Source: Sulfurovum sp. (lineage in GTDB: Bacteria; Campylobacterota; Campylobacteria; Campylobacterales; Sulfurovaceae). From it: a DNA stretch of 35,752 nt. Positions 31,991 to 35,752 of this stretch are shown here, in pieces. How positions within the stretch are numbered: position 1 is the first letter of the stretch; every line of letters starts with the position of its first letter. The DNA is taken from NCBI GenBank assembly GCA_026996325.1, contig JALWLU010000171.1, forward strand, positions 1 to 35,752. Reading direction: 5' to 3'. Below the pieces are notes generated by a model, which saw only the letters and a list, made by a program, of their open reading frames with translations, was not told where the DNA came from and ran no database searches. The position numbers and the translations under genes were made by a program.

Positions 31991-34357
31991 TTACTTCCAG
32001 CCGTCTTTGACGATTTTCGCCGATTTTTTGTAAGGGTATTTCTTGACAAGCTGCTTGACTGAAAGTTTCTGGTCTCCCTCTCTCATAAAGTGAGCGAGTG
32101 TAACCGATGCCCAGTAGTCATTTGCATACTTGGTACCCTCAAGCTGTACCGGAACACCGTTTTTGTTGACAGTGTGACATGCCGCACAGGTAACCGGTCC
32201 TGCATACTTGCCGTCCGGTGAGTACTGCAGTGCCTGCTCGTGTGTCGTTACGTCAACCGTTCTCTCTTTGCCGTCGAATCTTGTGGAGTAGAGTCCGTGT
32301 GCCGATTCGTGACAGGTTTGACATGCGATGCTGCCGTGTGCCTTGGAGTATCTGAAGAGTGAATACTTGTTAGGCTGGTCGATAGGGAAGTATTTCCCGC
32401 CTGTATTCTGCTCGACAAACGGTGCAAGGTGACAGTCCGCACAGTGAGGTTCGGATGCTGCAAGCCACCAGTCGTTACCGCCGGATGCCGCTTTGTACGG
32501 TACATCTCCGCCTTTTGGATGGTTCCAAGGCTTGAGATCGAGTTTGCCGTCTTTACCGACATTTTTCACCAGTGTCGCAGACTCATGCTTGGTGTAGTAG
32601 TTGACCACTTCGTTGTCTGCACCGATCGCTTTTGGATCTGCAAGTGCGGCAAACTTCTTCATATCTCCGCCTGCAACAGCTTTGACGATCTCTTTGAGAG
32701 ATTTGTTTCTGATCGTTTTGCCCTCCTGCTTGGAGTCATGTGTGATGTTGTCATATTTGTACATTGCCTGTGCCACCTTCGTATGACAGTTTGTACAGTA
32801 GAGACCTCTCATCTGCTTGACAGGTTTGCCGTGTTCGTCTTTCATAGAGACATTTTTCAGCTGCCATTTACCATATGCATTCAGGAAGAACGGAGGTTTG
32901 GCGTTAGGGTTGGAGTGCGCGTCACGTCTTACGTAACATCCGCCGCCAGATTTTCTGATGTCGCTCTTGGCAAAACGCCCTTCACCATATCTATCCGTTA
33001 CGCGGAACGGATTGGTGTCGTCGTTCATGTTCGGGTTCTGGAAGTGGGTAGGGTGACAGCTTTGGCATGACTGTGTTCTTCCCGCTGCATCAGGCATTGG
33101 TACCATTGCAAGGTGGAAACCGTGAATCGCTTCGGTAAGCGGCTTGGCCTTGACTGCCTTATAGCCTGTCGCAACCGGTCTTGGCTCCTGCAGGTTTCCT
33201 GAAACGTTGTCTCCGTGACAGTCTGCACAGTTGACTTCACCGACTTTTCCAAGTCTGTTACCCGGTGCATCATGCTTGTAGTCGCTGAGGAACTTCGTAC
33301 CGTGGTGCGCATCGTGCAGTGAGAGGATATTGATGGAAGCTTCGGAAAGTCTTGCCATATACTCACTCTCATCCGGATAACTTTTCCAGTATGCATATTC
33401 TTGATCGGATTGCTTGAGCCCTTCGTCTCTTGCCATCTGTGCCGCTTTACCGTTTCTTGAGTGACAAGCATAACAGTTAGGAATGTCGACCGGGTTGGTA
33501 CCGAAATATTTGTATGGTTTACCGTTTTTGTCTGTGATAGCCTCGCCGGTATTGTCGTGCAGTTCAACCTGCGAATACTGAAAGGGCTGGAAGTCCTTCT
33601 GTGTGATAGAACGGATGGTTCCTCTTCTGGTAGAGTCATTAAACGCCGTAAGCGGCAGACCGAGCGCATCCCAGAGGTGAGAAGCGGTCAGAATCAGCTT
33701 GACGTTCTTAACCGGAGGAACGAGAGTATCGGTCATAACGACATTGCCGCCGTCTTTCCCGGCATACTCGAGGTATCCGCCCGACATCGGCTTTCCGGAT
33801 GGTCCTGCGTCGATCTTGACTTTGATCTGGTGCCCGATGCGGAGTCTGTCCTTGTCGGTCGCTCCCTGTGGAATCGTACCTTCAAGGTCTTTGTAGATGA
33901 AGAGGTGTCCCCAGACGTAGTTGGCAACGTTGTCACCCGGGCTGTCGAAGTGGCCGTCCCCGTCGACATCTTTGGGAACGGACCAGTACTTCATTTTGTT
34001 CCCTTCGGAGTATGAGTTGTCTCTGGTGTTATAGTAGAGTTTTACTTTGTCCTCGGGGGAAAGCAGTCTTGGCATCTTGCCGTTCTTCCCTGACTCGATA
34101 GCCTGGGCCTGAATGGAGTTGTAGGGCGGAATGACACAGCAGTAGCTCATCTCGAACCCGACACAGTGCATCCCCAGTTCGTAGTTGATGAAGATGTTGT
34201 AGTCGTTTTTTGGCTGATAGGCAGTCTTGCCCTTGACTTTTACCTTTTTCAGCTTGTCGAGCGAGAACGGCGGTTTCTTGTCGTAGCCCGAAGAGGCAAA
34301 AGTGACCGTTGCAAGCAGTGAAGCAGCGACGGTACTTTTTAAGATTGTCGAAATCAT
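31991..34357 (-). CDS. Large exported multiheme cytochrome c (seven CXXCH)
   Basis: A 788-residue periplasmic or surface protein. The start at 34357 gives a typical signal peptide (MISTILKSTVAASLLATVTF, then AS) with an AAAAGGAG ribosome binding site; an ATG 14 codons upstream is less likely. CXXCH motifs start at Cys295, 377, 431, 521, 639, 679 and 724. Residues 1-290 lack heme motifs but contain ELGMHCVGFEMSYCCVIPPY with Cys65, 73 and 74. A similar LGMHC...PP(Y/F)N segment occurs, from memory, in multiheme cytochromes of Geobacter-like bacteria. One extra cysteine in GGGCYVRRDAH (Cys474, His481) could be a variant heme site or a structural cysteine. The specific function is unknown. It is monocistronic, with its own terminator. 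Confidence 0.85.
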   Translation of the reverse strand: MISTILKSTVAASLLATVTFASSGYDKKPPFSLDKLKKVKVKGKTAYQPKNDYNIFINYELGMHCVGFEMSYCCVIPPYNSIQAQAIESGKNGKMPRLLSPEDKVKLYYNTRDNSYSEGNKMKYWSVPKDVDGDGHFDSPGDNVANYVWGHLFIYKDLEGTIPQGATDKDRLRIGHQIKVKIDAGPSGKPMSGGYLEYAGKDGGNVVMTDTLVPPVKNVKLILTASHLWDALGLPLTAFNDSTRRGTIRSITQKDFQPFQYSQVELHDNTGEAITDKNGKPYKYFGTNPVDIPNCYACHSRNGKAAQMARDEGLKQSDQEYAYWKSYPDESEYMARLSEASINILSLHDAHHGTKFLSDYKHDAPGNRLGKVGEVNCADCHGDNVSGNLQEPRPVATGYKAVKAKPLTEAIHGFHLAMVPMPDAAGRTQSCQSCHPTHFQNPNMNDDTNPFRVTDRYGEGRFAKSDIRKSGGGCYVRRDAHSNPNAKPPFFLNAYGKWQLKNVSMKDEHGKPVKQMRGLYCTNCHTKVAQAMYKYDNITHDSKQEGKTIRNKSLKEIVKAVAGGDMKKFAALADPKAIGADNEVVNYYTKHESATLVKNVGKDGKLDLKPWNHPKGGDVPYKAASGGNDWWLAASEPHCADCHLAPFVEQNTGGKYFPIDQPNKYSLFRYSKAHGSIACQTCHESAHGLYSTRFDGKERTVDVTTHEQALQYSPDGKYAGPVTCAACHTVNKNGVPVQLEGTKYANDYWASVTLAHFMREGDQKLSVKQLVKKYPYKKSAKIVKDGWK

Positions 34358-34399
34358 TTTTAGTCTCCTTTTAAATTTGATTACGCTCAATTTTTGCAT

Positions 34400-34571
34400 C
34401 TAAAAGATTAAGAACACTTTAAAAACAGACAAAAACAAGAGATTTTTTTATTGGTGTGTATAAGAATAAGTGATTTATATTGTGGAGTAATAGGCACGAT
34501 AAGGTTAAGATATAAAAGTCAAAATTTGCCTAAAATGCCCATAAAGCCTATTGGTTTTATAGACTTTAAAG
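34400..34571. other. AT-rich intergenic region upstream of the large cytochrome
   Basis: About 170 bases between the cytochrome gene and the MORN-repeat gene, both on the minus strand. It is strongly AT-rich, with tracts such as GATTTTTTTATT and AAAAACAGACAAAAACAAG, and must hold the cytochrome promoter. No box was convincing enough to call, and no open reading frame with coding character was seen. Confidence 0.5.
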
Positions 34572-34588
34572 CCCCGGTTTCATCGGGG
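34572..34588 (-). terminator. Hairpin overlapping the stop codon of the MORN-repeat gene
   Basis: CCCCG and CGGGG (34572-34576 and 34584-34588) form a 5-bp GC stem that includes the last codons and the TGA of the MORN gene. The following minus-strand tract CTTTAAAG is only partly T-rich, so this is a weak or bidirectional terminator at best. Confidence 0.45.
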
Positions 34589-35254
34589 TTTGTGATGGTT
34601 TGGGTTGAAATCGAGTCCCTGAAGCAGCTGTTGTGTCGCATCGGGTTTTTTGGCCTGAATCTCTTTCATGACCTCAATGGGTCTGTCCATTTTGAACGTA
34701 TCTGTTTTGATGATTTTGCCCTCTTTGTCATACCAGATCTGTTTGCCCTCTTTATAGCCGTTGATATAGTTCACCTTCGAGGCGAGTTTGCCGTTTGTGT
34801 GGTACTCTTTTTGCAGCCCCTCTTTTTTACCCTTTGTGTAGTTGACCTCAAGTGCGAGCTCCCCGGTGCTGAAATACTCTTTGTATGGCCCCTCTTTTTT
34901 GTCATCGATGTAGTTCACCTCTGCACGCTTCTTGCCGTTGCTGTAGTAGAGAACGTTGGGGCCGTGACGCATCCCGTGTCTGTATGTAATGGTCTCAAGC
35001 AGGTTGCCCTTCTGGTCGTACCACTTCATCACGCCTTCACGCGTGCCTTCGACATAGCGTACCTCGTAGGCGAGTGCACCTGTGTCGTAGTAGACTCTCT
35101 CCAAGCCATGTTTGATACCCTCTTTTGTTTTGGTACGCGTGCCGTCCTTGTATTCGATGCGTGACTTGACGACACCGTTCTTGAAGTGGTCAGTGAAGAG
35201 CTCTGCATGCAGCAGTGTGCATGCAAGCGCTCCCAGGATAAGTAATCTTTTCAT
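34580..35254 (-). CDS. Exported MORN-repeat (YwqK-like) protein
   Basis: A 224-residue protein with a cleavable signal peptide (MKRLLILGALACTLLHA). Six MORN_2-type repeats of about 23 residues follow, with the recurring pattern (K/R)(E/H)G...YY..G.L..E..Y, for example KEGPYKEYFSTGEL and KEGLQKEYHTNGKL. The tail (about 190-224) is polar and has no repeat. Proteins of this kind are annotated as YwqK-family antitoxins, but that name is doubtful for an exported protein; the repeats form an extended beta meander, often for protein or lipid contact. No toxin gene is adjacent. It may be a periplasmic partner of the neighbouring cytochrome, but proximity is the only support. Confidence 0.8.
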   Translation of the reverse strand: MKRLLILGALACTLLHAELFTDHFKNGVVKSRIEYKDGTRTKTKEGIKHGLERVYYDTGALAYEVRYVEGTREGVMKWYDQKGNLLETITYRHGMRHGPNVLYYSNGKKRAEVNYIDDKKEGPYKEYFSTGELALEVNYTKGKKEGLQKEYHTNGKLASKVNYINGYKEGKQIWYDKEGKIIKTDTFKMDRPIEVMKEIQAKKPDATQQLLQGLDFNPNHHKPR

Positions 35255-35356
35255 TGTAATGCTCCCGATAGTATATTGTGTGGGTAATCTTACAGCCTAA
35301 ACGGTAATACATAACTTATTGTACTCTATAAAAAAGAATTATTAATTGTGCTGGGA

Positions 35357-35362
35357 TATAAT
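35357..35362 (+). promoter_or_regulatory. TATAAT -10 element for the NrfJ-like gene
   Basis: A perfect TATAAT after TGCTGGGA lies 29 bases before the ATG at 35392. An AAGGAAG ribosome binding site is at 35379-35385. The transcript would start near 35369. Confidence 0.55.
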
Positions 35363-35391
35363 AACCGGACTACACTATAAGGAAGAGACAT

Positions 35392-35752
35392 ATGTTTAAA
35401 TGCGTTATTCTGGCAACAACGGTATCGGTTTCACTTCTGCTGGCAGCAGGTGCAAGTGATGATCTGGCAGTGAAAAAAGGGATTCATTACGGCAAAGTGC
35501 TGGAGAAAAAGGAGGTGACGGGTTACACCTACCTTAAGGTCGATGAGAACGGTACGAAGCGATGGGTGGCCATTGCCAAAGCACCTGTGAGTGTCGGAGA
35601 CAGGATAGGGTATGATACCCGTACGGTGATACGGCACTTCAAGAGCAAGAGTCTGGGAAGAGAGTTTGACGAGGTGGTCTTCGCCAATGATGTCTATCTG
35701 CCTGCAAAGCGGCAGGCTCCCTCAAGCATGAAGGCAGCCATAGCCAAAGATA
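35392..35752 (+). CDS. NrfJ-like periplasmic OB-fold protein, truncated by the window end
   Basis: The first 120 residues of a protein that runs off the end of the window; no stop codon is reached. A signal peptide (about 1-19, ILATTVSVSLLLAAG) is followed by a beta-rich region: GKVLEKKEVTGYTYLKVDE, then RWVAIAKAPVSVGDRIGY and HFKSKSLGREFDEVVFAND. The pattern Y-YL-V...W-A.....V--GD--.......F-SK-L-R-FD---F is that of small periplasmic proteins annotated NrfJ or DNA-binding-like, often found with multiheme cytochromes. The function is not established. It is divergent from the MORN gene and has a good ribosome binding site (AAGGAAG, spacing 6). Confidence 0.65.
   Translation, partial: MFKCVILATTVSVSLLLAAGASDDLAVKKGIHYGKVLEKKEVTGYTYLKVDENGTKRWVAIAKAPVSVGDRIGYDTRTVIRHFKSKSLGREFDEVVFANDVYLPAKRQAPSSMKAAIAKD

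Noticed and set aside
34580-35254. Antitoxin of a toxin-antitoxin pair
   Set aside because: YwqK-type MORN proteins are often labelled antitoxins, but this one has a signal peptide and no neighbouring small toxin gene.

Overview
The window looks like chromosomal DNA of a Campylobacterota (former Epsilonproteobacteria) member, most likely a free-living sulfur- or hydrogen-oxidising type such as the Sulfurovum group. The reasons are a HobA homologue (a DnaA partner known only from this lineage), a dihydropteroate synthase with the long N-terminal extension typical of the group, an ArsRS/CprRS-like two-component pair, two large multiheme cytochromes c, and a gene order from hemW to cmoA that, as I recall it, closely matches Campylobacter jejuni (around Cj0577-Cj0590). 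Base composition is near 50% GC and coding density is very high.

Layout. 1-5002: end of an MFS permease, an LtaS-type membrane sulfatase-fold enzyme, ruvX on the minus strand, and a hybrid histidine kinase whose phosphorylatable histidines appear to be missing. 5021-10192 (minus strand): a compact run hemW-tatB-tatC-queA followed by two paralogous NlpC/P60 lipoproteins. 10305-19188 (mostly plus strand): rppH-lysC-hobA-holB, a structured intergenic element, a DUF805 gene, folP, ligA, a convergent small gene resembling the host-attachment/baeRF family, then tlyA-ribF. 19185-23556: a REC-GAF-PAS-GGDEF diguanylate cyclase separates ribF from cmoA. Between cmoA and the class II DAHP synthase gene lies a tandem repeat full of DnaA-box-like TTCAC motifs. 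23606-31864 (minus strand): an ArsRS-like kinase/regulator pair, an octaheme cytochrome overlapping aroE, then a probable inserted cassette (small ORF, HTH regulator, AT-richer membrane-anchored nuclease), then SPOR-trpE. 31991-35752: a large seven-CXXCH periplasmic cytochrome, a MORN-repeat exported protein and the start of an NrfJ-like periplasmic protein.

Working together. aroF/G-type DAHP synthase, aroE and trpE are separate steps of the shikimate-tryptophan route. TatBC exports folded cofactor proteins. HobA, the delta-prime subunit and LigA serve replication. RppH acts in RNA turnover, and QueA, CmoA and TlyA modify RNA. The hybrid pseudo-kinase, the GGDEF protein and the ArsRS-like pair are three independent signalling inputs. 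The most unusual items are the degenerate hybrid kinase, the 13-bp-stem structured element at 13231-13314, the repeat at 21969-22108, and the large cytochrome at 31991-34357. No tRNA, rRNA, CRISPR array or insertion sequence was seen, and no gene-free stretch exceeds about 265 bases.
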